NCBI GenBank assembly: GCA_024638655.1
Contig: JAHEJW010000018.1
Location: 1 to 52,529, forward strand
Direction of reading: 5' to 3'
Length of the DNA stretch: 52,529 nt
Source: a bacterium
Lineage (GTDB): Bacteria; Actinomycetota; Acidimicrobiia; Spongiisociales; ZC4RG35
Shown here: piece by piece, positions 1-8,233 of the stretch
How the letters are laid out: each line of letters begins with the position of its first letter
Numbering within the stretch: position 1 is the stretch's first letter
Notes under the pieces: model-generated
The model's input: the letters and a program-made list of their open reading frames with translations, nothing else
What the model was told of the DNA's origin: nothing
The model's database searches: none
Translations under genes and position numbers: made by a program

Positions 1-492
1 GCCGTCGTCTGGATCGACTCCGACGGTCAGCATCCGCCCGACGCGCTAGAAGCCATCACGACACCAGTACTCGGCGGATCCGCCGATATGGTCGTGGGGA
101 GTCGCTACCTCGGCACGTCCCGGACCAAGGCGCCCGCGAACAGAAGGCTCGTCCGCTGGGCAGCAATCAGAGCGATCGAGTCGATCACTGGGTTCCGGCT
201 GACCGACCCGTTCTCCGGCTACCGATGCTTCTCTCGGGCTGCTGTCAAAGCGCTCGACCTGACAGGCGACCGTTATGAATGCGAGCTAGAGGCCTTCTTC
301 TCGGTGGTTCAGGCGGAACTCGTCATGGAAGAAGTACCCATTCCGCGCATCTATTCGAGCCAGAGCTCAAAGATGGGACACAAAAGAGGCAGGCTCCTCG
401 GTCGGCTCGCTGTTGTTCGGGGGTACGTGCGCACTCTCCTTGCTCACAGCTCGAAGAGGCCAACCGAAACCAGACACCCCACAAATGTCTGA
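1..492 (+). CDS. Glycosyltransferase family 2 (DPM1/DPG-synthase-like), 5' end outside the window
   Basis: The open frame runs from base 1, so the N-terminus is missing. The first residues read AVVWIDSDGQHPPD, the D-x-D/GQH metal and sugar-nucleotide loop of GT-A family 2 enzymes. MVVGSRY and a DPFSGYRCFSR segment, typical of dolichyl- or polyprenyl-phosphate mannose synthase-like enzymes, follow. The end is basic, without an obvious membrane segment. It probably transfers a sugar from a nucleotide donor to a lipid carrier or surface glycan at the cytoplasmic membrane; donor and acceptor are unknown. The stop overlaps the next gene by 8 bases, so the two are probably co-transcribed. The family call is firm, the substrate is not. 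Confidence 0.85.
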   Translation, partial: AVVWIDSDGQHPPDALEAITTPVLGGSADMVVGSRYLGTSRTKAPANRRLVRWAAIRAIESITGFRLTDPFSGYRCFSRAAVKALDLTGDRYECELEAFFSVVQAELVMEEVPIPRIYSSQSSKMGHKRGRLLGRLAVVRGYVRTLLAHSSKRPTETRHPTNV

Positions 493-1255
493 AGGACGGG
501 CCGGCGAGCTCCTCGACGAACTGGAAGAGGCGATCTCCTCCGATTCCTTCCTGGGCAAGGGGCAGGACTATCTACAGAAGAGCGCCGACCTCGTGGCGGG
601 CTCCTTAATTGGCCACGACTTCTACTTGCCTCAGGACCCATTCGCCGGGAGGCCCACAACGATCGAGGCCGACCCGGACCTCTATTACACGATGTTCTGG
701 CGAATGTTCGACAAGACGCCTGCTGCCATGCTCCAAGGGTTTGCCATCCCCCTCCGCAGGATCCTGGCGAAGCGGATCTTTCGCCATTGCGGGGCAGGTG
801 TGATCATCCATCACAACGTCCTATTCAGCAAGGGAAGCAACATCTCATTGGGTAATGGCGTGCTCCTCAATCGCAACTCGATGCTCGACGACCGTGGGGT
901 CATAGACATTGGTCCCTACACCATGGTGGCTGCCGGCGTCACGATCGAAACGCACACGCACCCCTTCGACAACTTCGAACGGCCGATCGCATACGCCGGC
1001 CGCGGGATGTCGCCGGTGTCGATCGGGCCCAACACGGTCATCGGATACAACGCCGTTGTGACTTCCGGCACCTCGATCGGCTATCGCTGCATCGTTGGAG
1101 CCAACTCCGTGGTGACATCCGACGTGCCGGATTACACAGTGGTCGGGGGTGTCCCGGCCAAACCCTTGAAACGCATCGAACCGTCCGCAGTCGACCCGAT
1201 CCGTGATGCGTTGGACTCCGATCCCGAGTGGCTAGATCCCCAGCTACCGGGTTGA
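485..1255 (+). CDS. Left-handed beta-helix (hexapeptide) O-acyltransferase, maltose/WbbJ-type
   Basis: A 256-residue protein starting at an ATG inside the end of the upstream glycosyltransferase gene. Residues 1-110 are mainly helical. The rest is a run of hexapeptide turns (NISLGN, VIDIGP, SVSIGP-like, TVIGYN, CIVGAN) that form a left-handed beta-helix. ETHTHP holds the likely catalytic histidine, and VVGGVPAKPLKRI is the standard C-terminal turn of CatB/maltose-acetyltransferase enzymes. It would move an acetyl or other acyl group from CoA to a hydroxyl. Its overlap with a glycosyltransferase suggests modification of a surface glycan. The acceptor cannot be read from the sequence. Confidence 0.85.
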   Translation: MSEGRAGELLDELEEAISSDSFLGKGQDYLQKSADLVAGSLIGHDFYLPQDPFAGRPTTIEADPDLYYTMFWRMFDKTPAAMLQGFAIPLRRILAKRIFRHCGAGVIIHHNVLFSKGSNISLGNGVLLNRNSMLDDRGVIDIGPYTMVAAGVTIETHTHPFDNFERPIAYAGRGMSPVSIGPNTVIGYNAVVTSGTSIGYRCIVGANSVVTSDVPDYTVVGGVPAKPLKRIEPSAVDPIRDALDSDPEWLDPQLPG

Positions 1256-1308
1256 CCCCGAGCCGTGGTTGAAGGCGGACCGTGCAATGACGAATACCGG
1301 GTCGCGCA

Positions 1309-1314
1309 TACCCT
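1309..1314 (+). promoter_or_regulatory. Candidate -10 box of a leaderless transcript (aminotransferase)
   Basis: TACCCT lies six bases before the ATG at 1321 and fits the actinobacterial TANNNT -10 consensus. There is no purine-rich ribosome-binding site before that ATG, so the transcript probably begins at the start codon. The -35 is weak. Confidence 0.45.
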
Positions 1315-1320
1315 GCTCCC

Positions 1321-2520
1321 ATGGACAGCAGGCCCCCAGAGTCGCCGCCCCTCGACTTCCGGCGCATCGGCTCACTCCCTCCGTACGTCTTTGCAACGAT
1401 CGATCGCCTGAAACTGGAAGCTCGTCGGCGTGGTGAGGACATCATCGATCTCGGTTTCGGCAATCCGGACATCCCCTCCCCACCTGTCGCCGTCGAGAAG
1501 CTGCGGGAAGCGGCTCTCAACCCTCGCAATCATCGCTACTCATCGTCACGTGGCATCCCCAACCTCAGGAAGGCCGTAGCCGACCGCTACCAGAGGCGCT
1601 TCGGCGTAGAACTGGACCCAGAGACCGAGGTCATAACCACAATTGGCGCCAAGGAGGGTCTGGCTCATCTGATGTGGGTGCTGGTGCAACCCGGCGACAC
1701 GGCGTTGGTTCCCGAGCCCAGCTATCCGATCCACATATATGCAGCGTCCATCGCCGGTGCCGACATTCATCGGATCAGTGTCTTGGGCACCGAAGGCGAC
1801 TTCTATCAGCACCTCACGGACACCGTGACGAATACGTGGCCGAGGCCGAGAGTGTTGGTGATTTCCTTTCCACACAACCCGACAACCACGACGGTCGAGC
1901 TCCCTTTTTTCGAGCGCCTGGTCGACTTCGCCCGCGCGCACGGTCTCTTCCTGGTACACGACTTTGCCTATGCGGACATCTCGTTCGATGGCTACGAGCC
2001 ACCCTCGCTCCTGCAGGTTCCCGGGGCCAAGGACGTTGGGGTGGAGCTGTATACCCTCACCAAAGGCCACTCGATGGCGGGCTGGCGTGTTGGTTTCGTG
2101 GTCGGCAACAGCCATGTCATCAGCGCCCTCGCCAAAATCAAGTCCTACCTCGACTATGGGACGTTTCAGCCGATCCAGATCGCCTCGATCGTCGCTCTCA
2201 ATGACGCCGACGAGTACATCGGAAAGGTGAACGACACCTACCGTGGTCGGAGGGATGCCTTGATCGAGGGCCTCAACCGGGTTGGCTGGGAGGTGGTAGC
2301 TCCCAAGGGGACCATGTTCGTCTGGGCTGGCCTTCCCGAGGGGTACGAGGAGATGGGCTCACTCGACTTTGCGGTGCATCTTCTCGAGAAGGGCAGGGTC
2401 GCGGTCAGCCCGGGGGTGGGTTTTGGCCCGTCGGGAGAGGGCCACGTGAGATTCGCACTCGTTGAGAACGAGCATCGCATCCGACAGGCAGTGCGCGGTA
2501 TTCGCCAGGTGCTCGAGTAG
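1321..2520 (+). CDS. PLP-dependent aminotransferase, class I/II (AlaC/aspartate aminotransferase fold)
   Basis: 399 residues, normal family length. The fold-type I landmarks are present: [10 protein letters not shown] near residue 46, [14 protein letters not shown] with N186, HDFAY with the pyridine-N-binding D214, and the Schiff-base lysine K248 in [14 protein letters not shown] with phosphate-binding R256. Closest in pattern to AlaC-type (glutamate-pyruvate) transaminases; it would move an amino group between a small amino acid and a 2-oxoacid in the cytosol. It stands alone between a surface-glycan pair and an aromatic-catabolism pair. Since the LigK aldolase downstream releases pyruvate and oxaloacetate, a link is possible but unproven. 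Confidence 0.88.
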   Translation: MDSRPPESPPLDFRRIGSLPPYVFATIDRLKLEARRRGEDIIDLGFGNPDIPSPPVAVEKLREAALNPRNHRYSSSRGIPNLRKAVADRYQRRFGVELDPETEVITTIGAKEGLAHLMWVLVQPGDTALVPEPSYPIHIYAASIAGADIHRISVLGTEGDFYQHLTDTVTNTWPRPRVLVISFPHNPTTTTVELPFFERLVDFARAHGLFLVHDFAYADISFDGYEPPSLLQVPGAKDVGVELYTLTKGHSMAGWRVGFVVGNSHVISALAKIKSYLDYGTFQPIQIASIVALNDADEYIGKVNDTYRGRRDALIEGLNRVGWEVVAPKGTMFVWAGLPEGYEEMGSLDFAVHLLEKGRVAVSPGVGFGPSGEGHVRFALVENEHRIRQAVRGIRQVLE

Positions 2521-2525
2521 GTCCA

Positions 2526-2542
2526 CCTGCCCACTGGGCAGG
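2526..2542 (+). terminator. Short GC hairpin after the aminotransferase gene
   Basis: CCTGCCC and GGGCAGG form a perfect 7-bp stem with a 3-base loop, six bases after the aminotransferase stop. There is no T tract, so it may be a weak terminator or a transcript-end stabiliser. Confidence 0.4.
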
Positions 2543-2566
2543 GGACGGCATTCCTATGCTCCGGGG

Positions 2567-2617
2567 ATGCATTGCGAGTTGGGGTCGGACCTCCCGGTGC
2601 GGAGACGGACAGGATGA
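2567..2617 (+). CDS. Possible 16-codon leader peptide/uORF coupled to the LigJ-like gene
   Basis: An ATG at 2567 lies six bases after TATGCT (2555-2560), the TANNNT spacing seen at other leaderless starts here. It opens a 16-residue frame (MHCELGSDLPVRRRTG). Its TGA overlaps the ATG at 2614 of the hydratase gene as ATGA. Such a layout would make translation of the hydratase depend on the leader. No protein-level evidence is possible at this length, and chance is a real alternative. Confidence 0.3.
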   Translation: MHCELGSDLPVRRRTG

Positions 2618-3630
2618 TCATCGACTGCCACGGGCATTACACGACCGCGCCTCGCGCAGTGGGCGAGTGGAGGGATTCCCAGGTCGAGGCGGTGTCCGTA
2701 GACCCCACCTATGTCGGACCCAAAGGCGTGATCGACGTCACCGACGACGAGATCCGCCTTTCGATCGAGAGCGCACAGCTGCGTGTGCAAACGAAGAGGG
2801 GGATCGATCTGACCATCTTCTCACCGAGAGCAAGCTGGATGGGCCACCACATCGGAAACGCCGATACATCCAGGTTTTGGTCACAGCACCAAAACGAGTT
2901 GATCCGAAGGGTGTGCGACCTGTTTCCCGAGAGCTTCGCCCCCGTATGTCAGCTGCCTCAGTCACCGGGCGAGCCGATCGCTAGTTCGGTCGAGGAGCTG
3001 GAGAGGTGCGTCATCGAGATGGGATTCGTCGGCTGCAATGTGAATCCCGACCCATCCGGAGGCCATTGGAGTGGGCCCCCTCTCTCCGACCCCTATTGGT
3101 ATCCACTCTGGGACAAGATGTGCGAACTCGATGTCCCCGCAATGATCCACGTCAGTGCATCGAACAACCAAAACCTTCAGACCACGGCATCCCATTACCT
3201 GGGGGCAGACACCACGGCTTTTACTCAGGCCTTGACCTCTGGATTCATGTCCGACTTCGCCGGCCTTCGTTGGATCATCCCTCACGGAGGCGGGGCCGTC
3301 CCCTACCACTGGGGCCGGTTCAAAGGGATGGCAGCAGACAAGGGGTGGGACTTCGACTCGCTGTCGGATCACATCTACTTCGACACGTGCGTCTATCACC
3401 AGAGAGGAATCGACCTGCTCCTCGATGTTGTTCCGACGGCCAACATCCTCTTCGGCTCAGAGACCATCGGTGCTGTGCGAGGGGTAGATCCTGAGACCGG
3501 ACGTCACTTCGACGACACCAGGTTCTACATCGAGAATGCTGACATCGACGACGAGACACGAAAGATGATCTACTACGAGAACGTGCGGCGAGTGTTCCCA
3601 AGGCTCCGACTGGAGGGCGCCCTTCGATGA
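2614..3630 (+). CDS. ligJ: 4-oxalomesaconate hydratase-like amidohydrolase (LigJ/GalB type)
   Basis: 338 residues from the ATG at 2614, which has GGAG about ten bases upstream and begins MIIDCHGHY as the family does. It is an amidohydrolase-2 (ACMSD-like) TIM barrel. The zinc ligands described for LigJ (His6, His8, His178, Glu284) line up with H6, H8, H179 and E283 here; IPHGGGAVPYHWGR is also typical. The known reaction is hydration of 4-oxalomesaconate to 4-carboxy-4-hydroxy-2-oxoadipate in protocatechuate 4,5-cleavage and gallate degradation. The next gene, overlapping by ATGA, encodes the aldolase that cleaves this product, which supports the call. Other ACMSD-family hydro-lyases remain possible. 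Confidence 0.82.
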   Translation: MIIDCHGHYTTAPRAVGEWRDSQVEAVSVDPTYVGPKGVIDVTDDEIRLSIESAQLRVQTKRGIDLTIFSPRASWMGHHIGNADTSRFWSQHQNELIRRVCDLFPESFAPVCQLPQSPGEPIASSVEELERCVIEMGFVGCNVNPDPSGGHWSGPPLSDPYWYPLWDKMCELDVPAMIHVSASNNQNLQTTASHYLGADTTAFTQALTSGFMSDFAGLRWIIPHGGGAVPYHWGRFKGMAADKGWDFDSLSDHIYFDTCVYHQRGIDLLLDVVPTANILFGSETIGAVRGVDPETGRHFDDTRFYIENADIDDETRKMIYYENVRRVFPRLRLEGALR

Positions 3631-4325
3631 GCAATCACGTCGTCATACGGAGTGTTGCCAGGTCGCCAATCGAGTTGCTGGACGCTCTTTCGGACGCGGG
3701 CGTGTCCACGGTGCACGAGGCACTCGGGCGGACCGGATTCCTCGGCGTGGACATCAGACCGATCCAAACAGGGACTTCAATCGCCGGCAACGCGATCACT
3801 GTTTCCAGCCAGCCCGGCGACAACATGATGCTCCACGCCGCCGTCGAGGTCTGCGCGGCGAACGACATACTCGTTGTTGCCAACACACAGCCTTCCGACC
3901 ATGGGATGTTCGGAGACCTCCTGGCAACCTCCCTGATGGCACGGGGCGTGCGGGGCCTGGTGATCGACGCTGGAGTGCGAGACGTCTCCACCTTGCGGGA
4001 GATGGGCTTTCCGGTCTGGTCTCGGTATGTCTCGCCCCTAGGGACGGAAAAGCGCACGCCCGGATCTGTAAACGTGCCTGTGACGATCGGAGACGTGACG
4101 ATCAGACCGGGAGACATCGTCTGTGCCGACGACGACGGCGTCGTCATCGTTCCACGTGAGCAAGCATCCAACTGCCTTCAGGCCTCGCACAGCCGGCTGG
4201 AACTAGAGGAAGCAAAGCGAAAGCGTCTGGCGGCCGGCGAGCTGACCCTCGATATGGACGGGATTAGGGAGAAGTTGATCGACCTGGGCGTTCGCTTCGT
4301 CGACGAACCATCCGAGGGCGACTGA
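3627..4325 (+). CDS. ligK: 4-carboxy-4-hydroxy-2-oxoadipate aldolase / oxaloacetate decarboxylase (LigK/RraA family)
   Basis: 232 residues; the start overlaps the hydratase stop by four bases (ATGA), so the two are translationally coupled. It shows the RraA/HMG-CHA aldolase signature: GDLLAT at G96 followed about 20 residues later by R118-D119 (VIDAGVRD), where pyruvate enolate and Mg2+ bind. The C-terminal tail after residue 180 is typical of aldolases rather than of RraA, the RNase E inhibitor. The product is pyruvate plus oxaloacetate, from the compound LigJ makes. These are the last two steps of a meta-cleavage pathway; the ring-cleavage dioxygenase, dehydrogenase and lactonase are not in this window. 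Confidence 0.85.
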   Translation: MSNHVVIRSVARSPIELLDALSDAGVSTVHEALGRTGFLGVDIRPIQTGTSIAGNAITVSSQPGDNMMLHAAVEVCAANDILVVANTQPSDHGMFGDLLATSLMARGVRGLVIDAGVRDVSTLREMGFPVWSRYVSPLGTEKRTPGSVNVPVTIGDVTIRPGDIVCADDDGVVIVPREQASNCLQASHSRLELEEAKRKRLAAGELTLDMDGIREKLIDLGVRFVDEPSEGD

Positions 4326-4510
4326 AGGTCTCGCGCAACAGACGTGAGCTCGACCGTCGGGGACGAACCGAACATCGACCAACGCATAGAACCCGCCCGA
4401 CCCAACTCCGGCAGTGTCGCCGCTAAAAACAGCTCGTCGAAAACCCTGCCCGTCGTTCGTCATCAGACTGAAGCGGCCCAGAAGGGGCCGACGCGAACGA
4501 GGAGGCTCAA

Positions 4511-4825
4511 ATGCCGAAATTTGTACTCGCCTATCACGGAGGCGGAATGGCCGATACCGAGCAGGAACAAGCCGAAGTGATGGCGGCCTGGGGTACATGG
4601 ATGGAAGGATTGGGTTCGGCTCTCAAGGATCCGGGCAACCCCACTGGGGCCACCAAGACGATCGAATCGGATGGTTCGGTCACCGACGGAGGCGGACCAA
4701 ACCCCGTGACGGGGTACAGCATCGTCGAGGCAGACTCGATCGACCATGCTGTCTCATTGGCCAAAGACAATCCGATCTTTGACTCCGGCGGGTCGGTTGA
4801 GGTGATCGAAGCAATCGAGATGTGA
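4511..4825 (+). CDS. YCII-related domain protein (DGPF/YCII family)
   Basis: 104 residues, preceded by a strong GAGGAGG. The small alpha/beta YCII fold is visible: KFVLAYHGG at the start, a central GYSIVEADSIDHAVSLAKDNPIF segment and a final EVIEAIEM strand. Members resemble muconolactone isomerase-like ferredoxin folds and often sit beside ECF sigma factors or small-molecule enzymes, but few have an assigned activity. No sigma factor is nearby. It is followed closely by a TfoX-N gene. The function is unknown; the family call is solid. Confidence 0.8.
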   Translation: MPKFVLAYHGGGMADTEQEQAEVMAAWGTWMEGLGSALKDPGNPTGATKTIESDGSVTDGGGPNPVTGYSIVEADSIDHAVSLAKDNPIFDSGGSVEVIEAIEM

Positions 4826-4843
4826 GTCGTACAGTCATCGACC

Positions 4844-5173
4844 ATGGCTTATGACGAAGGACTCGCTGACGACGTTCGGGCACGCCTCTCGTCCCAGTCA
4901 GGGGTTTCCGAGAGGGAGATGTTCGGTGGGATCGCCTTCATGGTCGGTGGGAACTTGGCCGTCGGCGTGAGCGGTGACGAGTTGATGGTCAGGGTCGGCA
5001 AAGATGCTCACGCCGAAGCCATCTCACGCCCTGGGGCGCGTACCTTTGATATGGGTGCGCGCCCCATGAAGGGGTGGATTGCCGTCTCTAGTGAGGGTTT
5101 CGCAAACGAGGAACAGCTCGAGGGTTGGATCGATCAGGGTGTCTCCTATGCAAGGAGCCTTCCACCGAAATGA
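4844..5173 (+). CDS. TfoX N-terminal domain protein
   Basis: 109 residues. MAYDEGLADDVRARL, REMFGGIAFMVGGNL and MRVGKDAHAEAI are the typical blocks of the stand-alone TfoX N-terminal domain. The C-terminal domain of the competence regulator Sxy/TfoX is absent, and single-domain proteins like this are common in non-competent actinobacteria, where their role is unknown. No ribosome-binding site is evident; TACAGT lies eight bases before the ATG, so the mRNA may be leaderless. Not evidence of competence on its own. Confidence 0.82.
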   Translation: MAYDEGLADDVRARLSSQSGVSEREMFGGIAFMVGGNLAVGVSGDELMVRVGKDAHAEAISRPGARTFDMGARPMKGWIAVSSEGFANEEQLEGWIDQGVSYARSLPPK

Positions 5174-5198
5174 CTGATTGGTCCGATCGGCCAATCGA

Positions 5199-5228
5199 TT
5201 GAACCGGCTCAGCGAGCCCGCGTACGCT
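5199..5228 (+). promoter_or_regulatory. Promoter of a leaderless transcript (DUF72 gene)
   Basis: TTGAAC (5199-5204), an 18-base spacer and TACGCT (5223-5228) form a good sigma-70-type promoter, with the GTG start at 5235 six bases beyond the -10. This is the best-formed leaderless promoter in the window and decides the start of the gene. Confidence 0.6.
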
Positions 5229-5234
5229 GGGTCT

Positions 5235-6137
5235 GTGCCCGCCGATATCAGGGTCGGTACATGCTCCTGGACCGACCCGACGCTGACCGAGACCGAACTC
5301 TTCTACCCGAGTAAGGCGATGACGGCCGAGGAGCGTCTCGTCTACTACGCCGAGCACTTTCCCATCGTCGAGGTCGACGCTACCTACTACGCCCCTCCTT
5401 CGGAGCGTGTCGCCGGCCTCTGGGTGGAGCGAACGCCGTCTGACTTCATTTTCGACATCAAGGCGTTCCGTCTGCTCACCCAACACCCCACTCCCCCAAA
5501 GTCCCTGTGGAAGGACTTCAGAGAGAAGCTGCCCGAAGAGGTCTCCGGCAAGCGAAATGTCTACATGCGCGATCTGCCCCGCGACGTGCAAGCTGAGGCC
5601 GCCCAAGCGTTTCGGAACGCGCTCATGCCACTGCATTCGGCTGGGAAGCTGGGTGTGGTGCTGTTTCAACTCCCGCCATACGTCTATCCGACCCGGGGAT
5701 CGTTCGGCTACTTGAAATGGGTCGCCGAGCAGCTGGAGGATTTCCAGCTCGCGGTCGAGTTCCGCAATGGCCGGTGGCTCGACGACGAGCACATGACCGA
5801 CACCCTCGGCTTCCTGGAGCGACACTCACTGGCCTACGTGTGCGTCGACGAGCCTCAAGGGTTCAACAGCTCGGTGCCACCGGTCGTTGCAGTGACTGCG
5901 CCCGTGGCCGAGGTGCGATTCCACGGACGCAATGCGGAGAACTGGGAGAAGAAGGGCATCACCGCGGCTGAGCGTTTCCGCTACGACTACTCCACCGAGG
6001 AGCTCGAAGAATGGGTGCCCCGGATCGAGACCATGGCGGAATCGGCAGACACAGTCCACGCCCTGATGAACAACTGCTACTCGAACTATGGGATTCGCTC
6101 GGCGCGTCAGCTGGGAGAGTTGCTCGACCTGCTCTGA
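5235..6137 (+). CDS. DUF72 (YecE-like) TIM-barrel protein
   Basis: 300 residues from the GTG at 5235, chosen because a promoter with TACGCT ends six bases upstream and because the product then begins MPADIRVGTCSWTDP, the usual DUF72 start; a TTG at 5178 would add 19 unsupported residues. Typical blocks are FYPSK, FPIVEVDATYYAPP, FDIKAFRLLT, PYVYPTRGSFGYL, VEFRNGRW and the C-terminal NNCYSNYG. The fold is related to AP-endonuclease-like TIM barrels, but the biochemical role is not established. The 3' end overlaps the convergent DNA-ligase gene by 31 bases. Confidence 0.85.
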   Translation: MPADIRVGTCSWTDPTLTETELFYPSKAMTAEERLVYYAEHFPIVEVDATYYAPPSERVAGLWVERTPSDFIFDIKAFRLLTQHPTPPKSLWKDFREKLPEEVSGKRNVYMRDLPRDVQAEAAQAFRNALMPLHSAGKLGVVLFQLPPYVYPTRGSFGYLKWVAEQLEDFQLAVEFRNGRWLDDEHMTDTLGFLERHSLAYVCVDEPQGFNSSVPPVVAVTAPVAEVRFHGRNAENWEKKGITAAERFRYDYSTEELEEWVPRIETMAESADTVHALMNNCYSNYGIRSARQLGELLDLL

Positions 6138-7624
6138 GACTCCCCCGACTGGCGACCCGACTCCGCCACGAGCTGTTTCCAAGTGCACTCCTCCGGCGAC
6201 TTGTCGTCTCGCAGCCCCTGAAACGATGGAGCCCGAAGACGACCAGCCTTGGTGAGCTGACGATGTTCGACACGGGCAACCAGGGAGGGCGTAACCCAGT
6301 GGACGTCACGAAGCTCGGGAGATCCATCGGGAGAGAAACTCGGTTCGGCGGGACCGGCTTCAGCAAGCATCTCCTCCACATCTCGCAGTGACGCCTTGTC
6401 GAAGCCGGTGCCGACGTTGCCCACATAGCGCAGCGCGTCCCCGTCGTACACGGCCATCACCAGTGAACCGAAGTGTCCCGATCGCCGGCCCTCACCTTCC
6501 GTCCATCCGACGATCACTACGTCTGCATCGAAGACGACTTTCAACTTCAGCCACTCCTGAGTTCTCGCCCCTGGCCGATATGTCGATCTCCTCTTCTTCG
6601 CCATGATGCCTTCGAGCCCCTGTTCGGCTGCGGCCTCGAAGAGGGCCGTACCGGTTCCGTCGGTGACCGGGGAAAGGGCAATTCGCTCGGATGCGACGAT
6701 CGTCTCTTCGAGCAGCTCTCGACGCTCTGTCAGTGTCCGGCCGGTCAAGTCCACGCCATCTAGGTAGAGCATGTCGAAGACCATGTAGACAACCGGATCC
6801 TTTTTGGCCGCCTGCTCGATCCTCGACCCGTCTCGAAGATGCATGCGTTGCTGGAGAAGTTGAAATGACGGCACGCCGTCAGCCAATGCCACGATCTCGC
6901 CGTCGAGCATCGCGTCCAGAGCCACAACCTGGCTGTGGATACGATGGAGCTCCGGGTAGGCCACGGTGATGTCCTTGCCGTTACGGGACAGAAGACGGGT
7001 TTTCTCCCCGCAGACCGCGATAGCGCGAATCCCATCCCACTTGGGCTCGAAGAGCCATTCGGGATCATCGAAAGGATCACCAGCGAGCGTCGCCAGCATC
7101 GGCTCGGCAGGAGGTTGCTCCTCACCCGGAGGGCGCAGGTCTTCCGACATGATCGCCAGCCACTGGTCACGACCGTCTTCGGGGCCTGTGTGGACCAGAT
7201 GCCAGGTCCCGGCAAGTCGTTCTCCGTCCAATCGGAAAGTGATCCTCTCTTCGGTGCGGTCGACCATCTCATAGGTGCCGGCGTCGAAGATGCGAACCAC
7301 TCCGCCGCCGTACTCCCCCTCGGGAATCGTGCCCGAGAACGAGGCGTAGCCAACGGGATGGTCCTCGACATGGATGGCGAGGTGGCGTTGCCCGCGTCTC
7401 CGAGGCAGTCCCTTGGGGACCGCCCAGGAGACCAACACGGGTGTTTCGCCGTTGAGCATCTCGAGACGCAAGTCATGATGGAGTGCAGTCGCATGGTGCT
7501 GCTGGATGACGAACTGCCTTCCCACCGGGGCAACCAGCGGATCCACGTCCCCAGCGATGCCTCCACCTGGCGGCTCCGGGGTGAGTTCGAATTCGCGCTT
7601 CTCGTCGTACTGCGAAGAGCTCAT
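6107..7624 (-). CDS. ligD: LigD-type ATP-dependent DNA ligase with N-terminal 3'-phosphoesterase domain
   Basis: 505 residues. Residues about 35-160 form the LigD 3'-phosphoesterase module (QQHHATALHHDLRLE, SWAVPKG, EGEYGGG). Residues about 175-370 are the nucleotidyltransferase core with adenylated K195 in EPKWDGIRA and LDGEIVAL, and then a C-terminal OB fold (GHFGSLVMAVYDG, YVGNVGTGF). LigD works with Ku in bacterial non-homologous end joining, trimming 3' ends and sealing breaks. The primase/polymerase domain is missing, so it must be encoded elsewhere or not used. No Ku gene is in this window. The C-terminal tail is Ser-rich. Confidence 0.92.
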   Translation of the reverse strand: MSSSQYDEKREFELTPEPPGGGIAGDVDPLVAPVGRQFVIQQHHATALHHDLRLEMLNGETPVLVSWAVPKGLPRRRGQRHLAIHVEDHPVGYASFSGTIPEGEYGGGVVRIFDAGTYEMVDRTEERITFRLDGERLAGTWHLVHTGPEDGRDQWLAIMSEDLRPPGEEQPPAEPMLATLAGDPFDDPEWLFEPKWDGIRAIAVCGEKTRLLSRNGKDITVAYPELHRIHSQVVALDAMLDGEIVALADGVPSFQLLQQRMHLRDGSRIEQAAKKDPVVYMVFDMLYLDGVDLTGRTLTERRELLEETIVASERIALSPVTDGTGTALFEAAAEQGLEGIMAKKRRSTYRPGARTQEWLKLKVVFDADVVIVGWTEGEGRRSGHFGSLVMAVYDGDALRYVGNVGTGFDKASLRDVEEMLAEAGPAEPSFSPDGSPELRDVHWVTPSLVARVEHRQLTKAGRLRAPSFQGLRDDKSPEECTWKQLVAESGRQSGESQSRSSNSPS

Positions 7625-7743
7625 GATGGCGCAGACAGCCTATGCCGATGCTGCCCAGCAGCCTCACCCGGCTCGCCCTCACTTCCCAGAGTGGTCGCTG
7701 TAGCATTCCGCCTCAGCCGGAATACCAGGGCAGGTGTCGCTGC

Positions 7744-8229
7744 ATGACCCAAATTGACGAAACTCCTCTGCCGGGCGTTGGGACCCGTCTCGAGTTCATC
7801 ACTCACGAAGGAAACCGGGTAGGTGTGATCCATCACCGGAGCGGCCGGCGCGAGCTGTTTCTCTGCCATGTCGAAGATCCCGATGCAGTCGCTTTGACCC
7901 TGGAGCTCGATGACGACGAAAGCCGAGCGTTGGCGGAGGCCCTGGGCGCCTCTCCGGTGGCGGAATCGGTCAGCAATCTCCAACAACAGGTGGAAGGTCT
8001 CGCCATCGACTGGTTGACGGTCTCCGAGGCCAGCCCCTATGAAGGTGCGTCGATCGGAGACACGCGGGCTCGAACACGAACAGGAGTTTCGATCGTGGCC
8101 GTCCTCAGAGGCACGACCACCTTCCCCTCGCCCGGTCCGGACTTCACACTCGAGACCCACGACGTCATGGTCGTCGTGGGCACCCCCGATGGCATAAGCC
8201 GGCTCCAAGGAATCCTCACGGAAGGCTGA
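7744..8229 (+). CDS. khtT: TrkA-C domain regulatory subunit of a K+/H+ antiporter (KhtT-like)
   Basis: 162 residues from the ATG at 7744. The N-terminal half (TRLEFITHEGNRVGVIHH) matches the KhtT-type domain, and the C-terminal half is a TrkA-C/RCK-C domain (ARTRTGVSIVAVLRG, PDFTLETHDVMVVVGTPDGI) that in this family senses cytosolic ligands such as c-di-AMP or nucleotides. It lies four bases before the transporter gene, the KhtT-KhtU order known from Bacillus. The role inferred is gating of K+ efflux. Which ligand it binds cannot be seen. Confidence 0.86.
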   Translation: MTQIDETPLPGVGTRLEFITHEGNRVGVIHHRSGRRELFLCHVEDPDAVALTLELDDDESRALAEALGASPVAESVSNLQQQVEGLAIDWLTVSEASPYEGASIGDTRARTRTGVSIVAVLRGTTTFPSPGPDFTLETHDVMVVVGTPDGISRLQGILTEG

Positions 8230-8233
8230 TCCG

